A stretch of DNA of 64,000 nt, taken from positions 4,154,001 through 4,218,000 of the forward strand of contig NZ_CP107918.1 in NCBI RefSeq assembly GCF_036014195.1, read 5' to 3'. This document shows positions 24,706 to 32,006 of the stretch, in pieces (within the stretch, counting starts at the first letter, position 1; each line of letters begins with the position of its first letter). The notes under the pieces were generated by a model. That model searched no databases, was not told the DNA's origin, and worked only from the letters and a program-made list of their open reading frames with translations. The position numbers and the translations under genes are program-made. Origin of the DNA: Streptomyces sp. NBC_00442. Its GTDB lineage: Bacteria; Actinomycetota; Actinomycetes; Streptomycetales; Streptomycetaceae.

Positions 24706-26146
24706 CGCCGCGCCACGAGTCCGGCTCCGGCTCCGGCTTGGGAAGCGTTGGCTGAGCCGGAGGCTCCTTCTCCGGCCGGTCCGGCCGCCAGCCGTCGAGG
24801 AACGGTCGCAGCTGCTTCTTCGTCGACTCCACGTTGAAGTCACGGGCGGCCAGACCCCTGCCATTCGTCGTGGGGTCGAGCTGATCGGCCTCTGTGTTCC
24901 CCCAAGCCGACCACTCGCGCAGCCTCTCAACTTCGAGGGCGTCCTCCGATGCGGCGGCGACGTCATCCAGCGCAGCACAGAAGGCCCGGATCTCACCGGC
25001 GGCCCGCCACTGCTCCAGGGCCGTGCCGAAGTGCTCGGCCCGTACCGCGTGAACCGCCTTGATCGAGGCCGCACTTACCGCGGCCTCCCACTCCCGCCGC
25101 TCGCGTTCCTCCCGCTCCGCTGCAAGTCGTCGGCGCTCGGCCTCCTGGTGCTCCCGTTCCTCTCGCAGACGCCGTTGCTCGGCCTCTCGTTCCAGCCGGG
25201 CCCGCTCCTGCTCCTCCGCGCGTGCTTTCAACGCCCGTAAGATTGAGGCGATCTGCTCCTCCAACGGCTTCTTGGCCGTGTCGGCCCATTCCTTCTTCCA
25301 GCCGTAGTTGTAGCTGTAACCCGAGTTCTCGCTGACCAGCAGCTCCAGTTCGCCGGACGGCTCGAACTTGTGAGCCGGCGTGACCCGCTGCCAGTCGTAC
25401 GTGCGCCGACCTGGTTGCTTGGGGACGTAGCGGACCTGCTTCTGCCGCTCACGGAAGCCGACCTCGTACGTCCTGCCGTGGACAGTGAGCAGCGGCCTCG
25501 GCTGCCTGCGCTTCTTGGACACCGCGATCTCGCCGTACCGTGCGAGTGCCTCATCGGCGAGGAGCCGGATCAGTGTGAGCACCCTCGGCAGGACTTCCTC
25601 GGAAATCTCGAAGGCGCTGTGGTCCTTGGTGACGGCGGCGAGCACGTCCTCGACATCGGTGATCACTCGGCTTCGTGCCAGCCGGATTCGGTTCCACTCG
25701 GTGTCGTCCTCGCCGGACACCCTCAGCAGACCGAGGAAGAAGTCCCCCTTCGCCCGCCCGCTGTACTTCAGGTGGTACCCATCCGGAGCGCACTGCCGGG
25801 CTGCGTCGAACGCCCTGCGATACCGAGCCCGTTCCTCCGCGCTGGGGTCAGGGATCCGAAGAAATCGTCCGGCCTCCTGCACCTGCGCGATGAGCGCCGG
25901 ACCGACAGCTGCTGGCGACGGGCGCGGAGGTTTCACAGCCCGTTTCGGGGCGGGCTTTGTCTCGGTCGGAGGATCGGCATCCTGCGACGGACCAGCGGCA
26001 ACGGGCGCCCCGGCTTCAGACGCCGCCGCGCGAGGCTTGCGTGGAGCCAACTCCGGACGGTCGGGATGATGCCCGTGCTCCAGGTAGAAGCGTCCCGCGT
26101 CAGTGATCTCCGCCTGCCACCTCCCCTTCTTCCTGGGCATGGTCAC
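24635..26146 (-). CDS. Mobile-element-type protein with central coiled coil; N-terminal wHTH apparently split off
   Basis: 503 residues from GTG at 26146 (ATG at 26140 also in frame). The first ~25 residues (RKKGRWQAEITDAGRFYLEHG) look like the second half of a winged-helix domain. A Pro/Ala-rich linker follows, then a globular part (LLTVHGRTYEVGFRERQK), a strongly charged coiled coil near residues 310-360 (EEQERARLEREAEQRRLREE) and a C-terminal helical domain. I recognise the type from actinobacterial integrative elements but know no function. The upstream 44-codon ORF supplies the missing first half of the winged helix and overlaps by 4 bp, suggesting either a one-base frameshift or a coupled two-gene arrangement. 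Confidence 0.7.
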   Translation of the reverse strand: MTMPRKKGRWQAEITDAGRFYLEHGHHPDRPELAPRKPRAAASEAGAPVAAGPSQDADPPTETKPAPKRAVKPPRPSPAAVGPALIAQVQEAGRFLRIPDPSAEERARYRRAFDAARQCAPDGYHLKYSGRAKGDFFLGLLRVSGEDDTEWNRIRLARSRVITDVEDVLAAVTKDHSAFEISEEVLPRVLTLIRLLADEALARYGEIAVSKKRRQPRPLLTVHGRTYEVGFRERQKQVRYVPKQPGRRTYDWQRVTPAHKFEPSGELELLVSENSGYSYNYGWKKEWADTAKKPLEEQIASILRALKARAEEQERARLEREAEQRRLREEREHQEAERRRLAAEREERERREWEAAVSAASIKAVHAVRAEHFGTALEQWRAAGEIRAFCAALDDVAAASEDALEVERLREWSAWGNTEADQLDPTTNGRGLAARDFNVESTKKQLRPFLDGWRPDRPEKEPPAQPTLPKPEPEPDSWRGVIDAHQDQGWRYGRQGRAQWWRR

Positions 26147-26277
26147 AAGCCCCGGTCCCTGAGCGCGCGAGCCGTGACGGCGAGCTCGGGGCTGTTGGAC
26201 GTGACGGGGTCGGTTCCGCCCCGGATGCGGGTGAGGAGTGCGAGCTGCCGGTCATTTAACGGAGACCAAGGGTGCAT
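26143..26277 (-). CDS. 44-residue ORF, probable detached N-terminus of the next gene
   Basis: ATG at 26277 to TGA at 26143-26145. The product, starting MHPWSPLNDRQLALL and ending ALRDRGL, reads as the first two helices of a winged-helix domain. Its last codon meets the GTG of the downstream gene as TTGTGACC. Adding one G would continue the chain as ...DRGL-VTMPRKKGRW, so the two pieces look like one protein broken by a single-base loss. Genuine translational coupling through GTGA is the alternative. Confidence 0.55.
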   Translation of the reverse strand: MHPWSPLNDRQLALLTRIRGGTDPVTSNSPELAVTARALRDRGL

Positions 26278-26453
26278 GGCGATCGTCGTACCGTCTCAGG
26301 TCTGCTCGGCACAAGCCGTGCAGTGACTCATTCGGGGCGCGATGCGTACGCCCGCGCCGAGAGGAGGCAGAAGGCCGCTCCTCGGGGAGCCGCCGGGAGC
26401 CGGATCTCGAAGATCACACCCAGTTGGCTCCCAAAACAAGGCCACAAAGCAAA
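26278..26453. other. Short gene-free interval before the tRNA-Pro terminator
   Basis: No ORF with coding character and no RNA gene is seen. The left border between accessory and core DNA should lie here or at the 3' end of the tRNA. I could not find a second copy of the tRNA 3' end inside the window. Confidence 0.4.
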
Positions 26454-26489
26454 TCAGGCCCGGTGCTGATCTCTCAGCACCGGGCCTGA
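26454..26489 (-). terminator. Terminator of tRNA-Pro
   Basis: Perfect 16-bp arms TCAGGCCCGGTGCTGA / TCAGCACCGGGCCTGA with a TCTC loop, beginning 17 bp downstream of the tRNA 3' end. On the minus strand it is followed by a T-rich stretch (TTTGCTTTG), a classic intrinsic terminator. Confidence 0.85.
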
Positions 26490-26505
26490 CCTGCTGTTTT
26501 GGCTG

Positions 26506-26579
26506 TCGGGGTGGCGGGATTTGAACCCACGACCTCTTCGTCCCGAACGAAGCGCGCTGCCAAGCTGCGCTACACCCCG
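26506..26579 (-). tRNA. tRNA-Pro (anticodon CGG)
   Basis: 74 nt on the minus strand, with acceptor CGGGGTG paired to CACCCCG and discriminator A. The anticodon arm reads CTTCGTTCGGGACGAAG, as in E. coli proK, with anticodon CGG. The T-arm is GTGGGTTCAAATCCCGC. CCA is not encoded. A tRNA next to a recombinase relic and accessory DNA makes it a likely attachment site. Confidence 0.95.
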
Positions 26580-26770
26580 ATTGTCTCCGCTTGTCGCGGC
26601 GACGTCGTTTACTTTAGCCCACTGGCGGCCGGAGACGAAATCCGGTTTTCGGGGGCCTTCGGGCGGGGGTGGGCCTGGTCGGTCGGGGGGAGCCGGGGGA
26701 GGGTGGGGGAGCCGGGTGGGCCCGGGGCGCGGCCCCCCGCGCCGGTCCCTCAGGGGCGCCGGCCCGCCGG

Positions 26771-26970
26771 GGTAGCAGCGTCACCTCAGGCCTGCTGGGC
26801 CCACCAGCACCGCCTCAGTCCCCGGGCCCACCAGCGTCACCTCAGGCGCGCCGGCCCACCAGCAGCGCTCAGCCCCGCACCATCAGCGTCAGCCGCGCCG
26901 CCCCACCCGCGCCAGCAGGGTCGCCTCAGTCCCGCTGCCCCACCAGCGTCAGCAGCGTCGCCTCCGGGGG
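26771..26970 (-). repeat. Degenerate tandem copies of the 3' end of the metallophosphoesterase gene
   Basis: On the minus strand the last codons and stop of the gene (GAGGCGACGCTGCTGACGCT, then GGTGGGGCAGCGGGACTGA) are followed by about five decayed repeats of GAGGYGACGCTGSTG...GGGNCTGA, each closing with CTGA. No promoter or ORF is needed to explain the region. Confidence 0.65.
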
Positions 26971-27855
26971 GCAGGCGAAGCGGATGGGGGTGTAGCGGTT
27001 GGTGCCGCAGCCTGCCGAGACGTGGAGGTGGGCGCGGTTGCCCTCGGCCTCGTGGGTGGACAGGCCCTTCACACGGTCCGTGTCCAGGTCGCAGTTGGTG
27101 ACCAGGGCGCCGTAGAACGGGATGCACAGCTGGCCGCCGTGTGTGTGGCCCGCCAGGATCAGCGGGTAGCCGTCCGCGGTGAAGGCGTCCAGGGAGCGCA
27201 GGTACGGGGCGTGGACCACCGCGATCGACAGATCGGCGTCCTTCTCCGGGCCGCCCGCCACCCTCGCGTACCGGTCGCGCTTGATGTGCGGGTCGTCCAG
27301 GCCGGTGAAGGCCAGCTCCATGCCGTCGAGCTTCAGGCGGCCCCGGGTGTTGGACAGGTTCACCCAGCCCGCCGTGTCGAACGCGTCCCGCAGGTCCTCC
27401 CACGGGTTGTGCACGACACCCACGGCCGGCGCGTTGCCGTTGAGACCGTGCCTGCCCTGCGCCTTCTCGAACAGGTACCGGGCCGGGTTGCGCAACTTCG
27501 GTCCGTAGTAGTCGTTCGAGCCGAAGACGTACACGCCGGGGAACTCCATCAGGGGGCCCAGCGCGTCGAGTGCCTCGGGGACGCCCTCCGGGTCGGAGAG
27601 GTTGTCCCCGGTGTTCACGACGAAGTCGGGGCGCAGGCCCGCGAGCGACTGCAGCCACGCCCGCTTCTTGCGCTGACCGCTCACCATGTGGATGTCCGAC
27701 ACCTGGAGCACGCGCAGGGGTCGCGCCCCCGGCGGCAGCACCGGCACCGTCACCCGGCGCAGCCGGAAGGACCTCACCTCGAATCCGGCCGCATAGGCGA
27801 GACCGGCGGCCCCGACCGCCGTGATACCCAAGGGAATTCCGTATCGCGCGCGCAT
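26926..27855 (-). CDS. Calcineurin-like metallophosphoesterase
   Basis: 309 residues from ATG at 27855; an upstream open frame is only translated repeat DNA. The five metal-binding blocks are visible: DIHM near residue 56, GDN near 86, GSNDYYG near 115 (GN(H/D) block), a lone His in VVHAPY and GHTHGGQLC near 235. The N-terminus (ITAVGAAGLAYAAGFEV) is a single hydrophobic helix, so it is probably anchored to the inner face or outside of the membrane, as YkuE/YaeI-type enzymes are. The phosphoester substrate is unknown. The 3' end carries the tandem-repeat decay described separately. Confidence 0.88.
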   Translation of the reverse strand: MRARYGIPLGITAVGAAGLAYAAGFEVRSFRLRRVTVPVLPPGARPLRVLQVSDIHMVSGQRKKRAWLQSLAGLRPDFVVNTGDNLSDPEGVPEALDALGPLMEFPGVYVFGSNDYYGPKLRNPARYLFEKAQGRHGLNGNAPAVGVVHNPWEDLRDAFDTAGWVNLSNTRGRLKLDGMELAFTGLDDPHIKRDRYARVAGGPEKDADLSIAVVHAPYLRSLDAFTADGYPLILAGHTHGGQLCIPFYGALVTNCDLDTDRVKGLSTHEAEGNRAHLHVSAGCGTNRYTPIRFACPPEATLLTLVGQRD

Positions 27856-27875
27856 ACGCCCATCGTCGCAGACCC

Positions 27876-28125
27876 GGCGGTGAAGGCAGACCCGGCGGTG
27901 ACGGCAGACCCGGCGGTGAAGGCAGGAACGGCACCGGTGGCAGGAACGGCACCGGTGGCAGGAACGGCACTGGTGGCAGGAACGGCACCGGCGGCAGGAA
28001 CGGCGCCGGTGGTAGCAAACGGCACCGGTCGCAGGAACGGCGCCGGTGGTAGCAAACGGCACCGGTCGCAGGAAAGGCGCCGGTGGCAGGGAGGGTGCCG
28101 GTGGCCGGGAACGGCACCCGCGTTA
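27876..28125. repeat. 18-bp tandem repeat array in a divergent promoter region
   Basis: About ten imperfect units of GGCAGGAACGGCACCGGT, with 15-18-bp variants (GGCAGACCCGGCGGTGA at the left, GGTAGCAAACGGCACCGGT and GGTGGCAGGGAGGGTGCC at the right), fill most of the 312 bp between the divergent metallophosphoesterase and YqeY genes. They leave little room for ordinary promoters. Confidence 0.75.
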
Positions 28126-28167
28126 ATCGGCGGGCGGGCGGCGCGCCGTACCTGACACACTGGGGAC

Positions 28168-28632
28168 ATGACCACGCTCAAGGCCCGACTCAAGGACGAC
28201 CTCACCACCGCCATGAAGGCGCGCGACGAACTGCGCTCGTCCACGCTGCGGCTGACGCTCACCGCCGTCACCAAGGAAGAGGTCGCCGGCACGGCCGCGC
28301 GCGAGCTCTCCGACGACGAGGTCCTCAAGGTGATCGCCAGGGAGGCGAAGAAGCGCCGCGAGGCCGCCGAGGCCTTCGACAAGGGCGGTCGCGCCGAGTC
28401 CGCCGCGCGCGAGCTGGCCGAGGGCGAGATCCTCGACGCGTACCTGCCCAAGCAGCTGTCCGACGACGAGCTCGCGGCCATCGTCGCCGCCGCCGTCGAG
28501 GAGGCCAGGGCCGCGGGCGCCGAGGGGCCGCGCGCCATGGGTGCCGTCATGAAGATCGTCAACCCGAAGGTGGCGGGTCTCGCCGACGGCGGCCGCGTCG
28601 CCGCCGCGGTGAAGCAGCGGCTCGCGGGCTGA
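28168..28632 (+). CDS. GatB/YqeY domain protein
   Basis: 154 residues from ATG at 28168. The whole chain matches the YqeY family: LKARLKDDLTTAMKARDELRSSTLRL at the start (seen in part), EAKKRREAAEAFDKGGR in the middle and GAVMKIVNPKVAGLADGGRVAAAVKQRL at the end. The fold is shared with the C-terminal tail of the GatB subunit of tRNA amidotransferase and is helical; its cellular role is not settled. It is a core Streptomyces gene next to the class A penicillin-binding protein. An 18-bp duplication spans the stop codon. Confidence 0.9.
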   Translation: MTTLKARLKDDLTTAMKARDELRSSTLRLTLTAVTKEEVAGTAARELSDDEVLKVIAREAKKRREAAEAFDKGGRAESAARELAEGEILDAYLPKQLSDDELAAIVAAAVEEARAAGAEGPRAMGAVMKIVNPKVAGLADGGRVAAAVKQRLAG

Positions 28633-28665
28633 GCACGTCCCGCGGGCTGAGCACGCCCCGCGGCT
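28623..28665 (+). repeat. 18-bp tandem duplication across the YqeY stop
   Basis: CGCGGGCTGAGCACGTCC (28623-28640, containing the stop TGA) is followed by CGCGGGCTGAGCACGCCC (28641-28658) and a 7-bp start of a third unit. Confidence 0.85.
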
Positions 28666-28710
28666 CGCGGACGCGCCTTCCGCGGTCGCGTCCCGCTCTC
28701 GTACGCACAG

Positions 28711-28746
28711 AAGGGCGCCCCGGGATCACTTGCCCGGGGCGCCCTT
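28711..28746. terminator. Bidirectional terminator between yqeY and the PBP gene
   Basis: 14-bp perfect arms AAGGGCGCCCCGGG / CCCGGGGCGCCCTT with an 8-nt loop between the convergent genes. Confidence 0.85.
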
Positions 28747-28777
28747 TGCTGCGCCTGTCGGCAAGCGCGGCCGGTGC

Positions 28778-28808
28778 CTACCGCGGCCTGCCTACCGCGG
28801 CCTGCCTA
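28778..28808 (-). repeat. 14-bp tandem duplication beginning at the PBP stop codon
   Basis: On the minus strand TAGGCAGGCCGCGG occurs twice in a row, starting exactly at the stop TAG, and a third TAGGC follows. Confidence 0.85.
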
Positions 28809-31088
28809 CTGAGGCCAGGCTCCCGTGTCGCCGCCGATCATTCCCGGCGGGAGGGAGATGCCGCCGTTCGGCGGCTGGCCGCCGTGGCCGGCGGGAGGCT
28901 TGTTGTCGCCGCCCGGCTTCGGCTTGTGCTTGCCCTTGTTCTTGTTCTTGCCCGGGTTTCCGTTGCCGCCCGTGCCCCCGTTGTCGTTGCCGTTGTCGGC
29001 GGGGGCGCCGGCCGACGCGTCGTCCTGCTTGCCGCTGGCGGGGATGTTGACGGTGGTGAACGGAGCCGAACTCTGGCCCTGCAGCGCGCCGGTCATGGCG
29101 TCGCGCCAGATGGGTCCGGGGACCTGCCCGCCGTACACCTGCTCCTGGAACTGCCCGCCGATCGTGATGTTGTTCATCTCGACGCGCTGGGACGGGCTGC
29201 CGACCCAGACCGCGGCCGACAGGTTCGAGGTGTAGCCGACGAACCAGGCGTTCTTGCGGGCGTCGGTGGTACCGGTCTTGCCCGCGTTGTCCCGGTCCTT
29301 GAGTCCGGCTTCCTTACCGGTACCGGAGTCGATCACGCCGCGCAGCAGCGAGCTGATGGTGTTCGCGGTGTTCTCCGACATCGCCCTGCTGCAGGACGAC
29401 TTGGGCACCGGCAGCGACTTGCCGTCCGCCCGCTTGATGGACTCCAGGGCGATCGGCGTGCAGTACGTGCCGTGGTTGGCGAAGGCCGCGTACGCCGTCG
29501 CCATGGTCAGGGGCGAGATGCCCTTGGCGCCGAGGGCGATGGCGGGCGATTCGGGAAGCTTCTCGCCGCTGCCCTGCACCACACCCAGCTTGTCGGCCAT
29601 CTTCATCACCGGGCACAGGCCGATGTCCTGCACCATCTGGATGAAGTACGTGTTGACCGACTTGGCCATCGCCTCATTGAGCGCGTACGGACCGACCTCG
29701 TCCTCGCTCTCGTTCGGCACCCGCTCGTGGTTGAGGTTGACGTACGGCTTGCCGCACGTCTGCACCGACGGGTAGTCCATCTCGTTCGGCGAGGAGTAGA
29801 CCTGCGTCGGCGGGCGGCCCTGCTCAATGGCGGCGGCCGCCACGAACGGCTTGAACGTCGAACCCGTCGGGAAGCCGTAGTTGGAGCCGGCCATCTGCCG
29901 GTTCACCGAGAAGTTGATCTGGGTCTCGTTGTCCCCGAAGCCGTACGGCTTCGACTGACCCATCGCCAGGATCTTGCCGCTGCCCGGCTGGACCATGGTC
30001 ACCGCGGTGGCGACCGAGTCCTTCTGGTAGACGTGCTCCTTGATCGAGGCCTGCGCGGCCTTCTGGCTCTGCGGGTCGAGCGTCGTCTGGACGGTGAGCC
30101 CGCCCTGGTTCCAGAGCTTGGCCCGCTCCTCCTTCGTCTTGCCGAAGACGGGGTCGGAGAGGAACACCTCGCGCACGTAGTCGCAGAAGAACCCGGCGCC
30201 GTCGACGGCCGTGATGCAGCCGTTCTTCGGCTTGCTCACCTGCAGCGTGATCGGGGCTTCCTTGGCCTTGTCGGCCTCGCCCTGCGAGATGTCCTTCATG
30301 TCGGCCATCCGCTGGAGCACCGTGTTGCGGCGCTTCTTCGCTTCCTGCGCGTCGTTGACGGGGTCGTACCGCGTCGGCGACTGCACGATGCCGGCGAGCA
30401 TCGCCGACTCGTCGAGCGTGAGGTCCTTGGCCGGCTTGGAGAAGTACCGCTTGGCCGCGGCCTCGATGCCGTATGCCTGCTGCCCGAAGAACGTGATGTT
30501 GAGGTAGTTCTCCAGGATCTTCTTCTTGCCGAGTTCCTCCTCGACCTGGATCGCGTACTTCAGCTCCTTGACCTTGCGGCCGATCGTCTGCTGGGTGGCC
30601 TCGGCGACCTTGTCGGGGTCGTCACCGGCCTCCTCGACGAAGACGTTCTTCACGTACTGCTGCGTGAGGGTGGACGCGCCCTGCGCGACACCGCCGCTCG
30701 TCGCGTTCTTGTTCATCGCGCGCAGGACGCCCTTGAGGTCGATCGCGCCGTGCTCGTAGAAGCGCGAGTCCTCGATGGCGACGATCGCCTTCTGCATGTA
30801 CGGGGAGATGTCGGCGAGCGGCACCACGGTGCGGTCGCGCGAGTAGACCTGGGCGATCGTGCCGCCCTTGTTGTCCAGGATCGTGGTGCGCTGGCTCAGC
30901 GGCGGGGTCTTCAGATTGGCCGGGATCTCGTCGAACCCCTCGACCGTGCCCTTGGCCGCGAGCCCGAGCGCGCCGGCCGCGGGAAGGGCGATTCCCGCGA
31001 GCACCGCGCCCGCCAACACACTCACGCCGAGGAACTTGGCCGCCTGCTGGGACCCGGTCAGGCCTCCGCCCGATCGCTTCATTGCCAT
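28806..31088 (-). CDS. Class A penicillin-binding protein (transglycosylase/transpeptidase)
   Basis: 760 residues. A cytoplasmic tail and one membrane helix (residues 18-45) precede the GT51 glycosyltransferase domain, with EDSRFYEHG near 105 and GASTLTQQYVKN near 138. The transpeptidase domain has the active-site motif STFK near 415, SVNT near 490 and KTGTT near 610. A Gly/Asn/Lys/Pro-rich extracellular tail of ~90 residues ends the chain. It polymerises and cross-links peptidoglycan on the outer face of the membrane. It is divergent from wblA across a 450-bp region, an arrangement I recall from other Streptomyces. The start ATG at 31088 precedes the MKRSGGG sequence. Confidence 0.93.
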   Translation of the reverse strand: MAMKRSGGGLTGSQQAAKFLGVSVLAGAVLAGIALPAAGALGLAAKGTVEGFDEIPANLKTPPLSQRTTILDNKGGTIAQVYSRDRTVVPLADISPYMQKAIVAIEDSRFYEHGAIDLKGVLRAMNKNATSGGVAQGASTLTQQYVKNVFVEEAGDDPDKVAEATQQTIGRKVKELKYAIQVEEELGKKKILENYLNITFFGQQAYGIEAAAKRYFSKPAKDLTLDESAMLAGIVQSPTRYDPVNDAQEAKKRRNTVLQRMADMKDISQGEADKAKEAPITLQVSKPKNGCITAVDGAGFFCDYVREVFLSDPVFGKTKEERAKLWNQGGLTVQTTLDPQSQKAAQASIKEHVYQKDSVATAVTMVQPGSGKILAMGQSKPYGFGDNETQINFSVNRQMAGSNYGFPTGSTFKPFVAAAAIEQGRPPTQVYSSPNEMDYPSVQTCGKPYVNLNHERVPNESEDEVGPYALNEAMAKSVNTYFIQMVQDIGLCPVMKMADKLGVVQGSGEKLPESPAIALGAKGISPLTMATAYAAFANHGTYCTPIALESIKRADGKSLPVPKSSCSRAMSENTANTISSLLRGVIDSGTGKEAGLKDRDNAGKTGTTDARKNAWFVGYTSNLSAAVWVGSPSQRVEMNNITIGGQFQEQVYGGQVPGPIWRDAMTGALQGQSSAPFTTVNIPASGKQDDASAGAPADNGNDNGGTGGNGNPGKNKNKGKHKPKPGGDNKPPAGHGGQPPNGGISLPPGMIGGDTGAWPQ

Positions 31089-31538
31089 GGGGGGCAGCCT
31101 ACGTTCTCAATCGCCGGACACGGGTGAAGGCTCTGGCCTAAGCTGCTCTCAACTGTCACAGCGGCCCGGTTGCGCCTCAGCGTCCCGGGCGTGCGCCGAA
31201 GTATGCCGAAGTGCGTGGAAGTGTTCCGCCGTCCCCCGAATCCGGCGGGAACCAGGTCAGTTGATGTCCGTCGTCGGTGCCCGATTGCGCCTCATGCGTC
31301 ACTCGTCGTCCGTTGTGGCTCAGGTGATACATCCTGATATTTCGGATTCATCACGCATGTCTCCCGGTCACTCCGTTGGGTGATCTGCCGCGTACGCATA
31401 GTCCGTTCGGACCATTCAAGATTGGGCCCGACGGGGGTGTTGCGCTGCGCCTACCTTCCGTAACGTCCTCAACTGGCAGCGGTGAATATGCCGCTACCGC
31501 CGTGGGGGAGCCTCGATTCGGGAGAGGACGGCGCCGGC
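31089..31538. other. Divergent regulatory region between the PBP gene and wblA
   Basis: 450 bp without an ORF I trust. It contains three GAAGT repeats at exact 10-bp spacing (31198-31222), an imperfect dyad TCACTCCGTTGGGTGA near 31367 and an A/T-richer patch near 31336 (GATATTTCGGATTCATCAC). Much of it is probably the long leader and promoters of wblA, a developmentally controlled gene in Streptomyces. Confidence 0.5.
31198..31222 (+). repeat. Three GAAGTNNNNN direct repeats, 10-bp period
   Basis: GAAGT at 31198, 31208 and 31218, i.e. once per helical turn, about 110 bp upstream of the PBP start and 340 bp upstream of wblA. They may be a cooperative activator site. Confidence 0.5.
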
Positions 31539-31916
31539 ATGGGCTGGGTAACCGACTGGAGTGCGCAGGCAGCCTGCCGCACTACCGATCCGGACGAACT
31601 GTTTGTACAGGGTGCAGCGCAGAACAGGGCCAAGGCGGTGTGCACCGGTTGCCCGGTGCGGACCGAGTGCTTGGCCGATGCGCTCGACAATCGCGTCGAG
31701 TTCGGCGTGTGGGGCGGAATGACGGAACGGGAGCGGCGCGCCCTTCTGCGCAGGCGACCCACCGTCACCTCCTGGCACCGCCTGCTGGAGACCGCGCGCA
31801 CCGAGTACGAGCGCAGCACGGGCATTCTGTCCGGGTGCGCGGAGGAGGAGTCGGCGGCGTACGACGACTACCGGCATTCCTTCGGAGAAGACGAGGCGTA
31901 CGCGGCGGCGGGCTGA
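31539..31916 (+). CDS. wblA: WhiB-like iron-sulfur regulator WblA
   Basis: 125 residues from ATG at 31539 (MGWVTDWSAQAAC), with GGAGAGG 11 bp upstream; a longer frame upstream is less likely by comparison with remembered WblA proteins. Cys residues in AACRTTDP and AVCTGCPVRTEC give the C-x(n)-C-x2-C-x5-C set that holds a [4Fe-4S] cluster, followed by the GVWGGMT turn and RERRALLRRRP basic patch that contact sigma factor and DNA. In Streptomyces, WblA controls the transition from aerial growth to sporulation and represses antibiotic clusters. The last ~30 residues (acidic, Tyr-rich) are longer than in the protein I remember. Confidence 0.93.
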   Translation: MGWVTDWSAQAACRTTDPDELFVQGAAQNRAKAVCTGCPVRTECLADALDNRVEFGVWGGMTERERRALLRRRPTVTSWHRLLETARTEYERSTGILSGCAEEESAAYDDYRHSFGEDEAYAAAG

Positions 31917-32006
31917 GGGGCTGGGTGGCGCCGCATCACCCCGCGATGCGCCGAGTGTGGCTCCGGGGGGTGCCGGGTCGCCCCGGGGAGCGCACGGAGG
32001 CCGGGG

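Noticed and set aside
27876..28125. Regularly spaced repeats considered as a CRISPR array
   Set aside because: Units are contiguous with no spacers and no cas genes nearby; it is a minisatellite.
28083..31127. 1014-codon frame opposite the PBP gene
   Set aside because: Antisense shadow; the PBP motifs are all on the minus strand.
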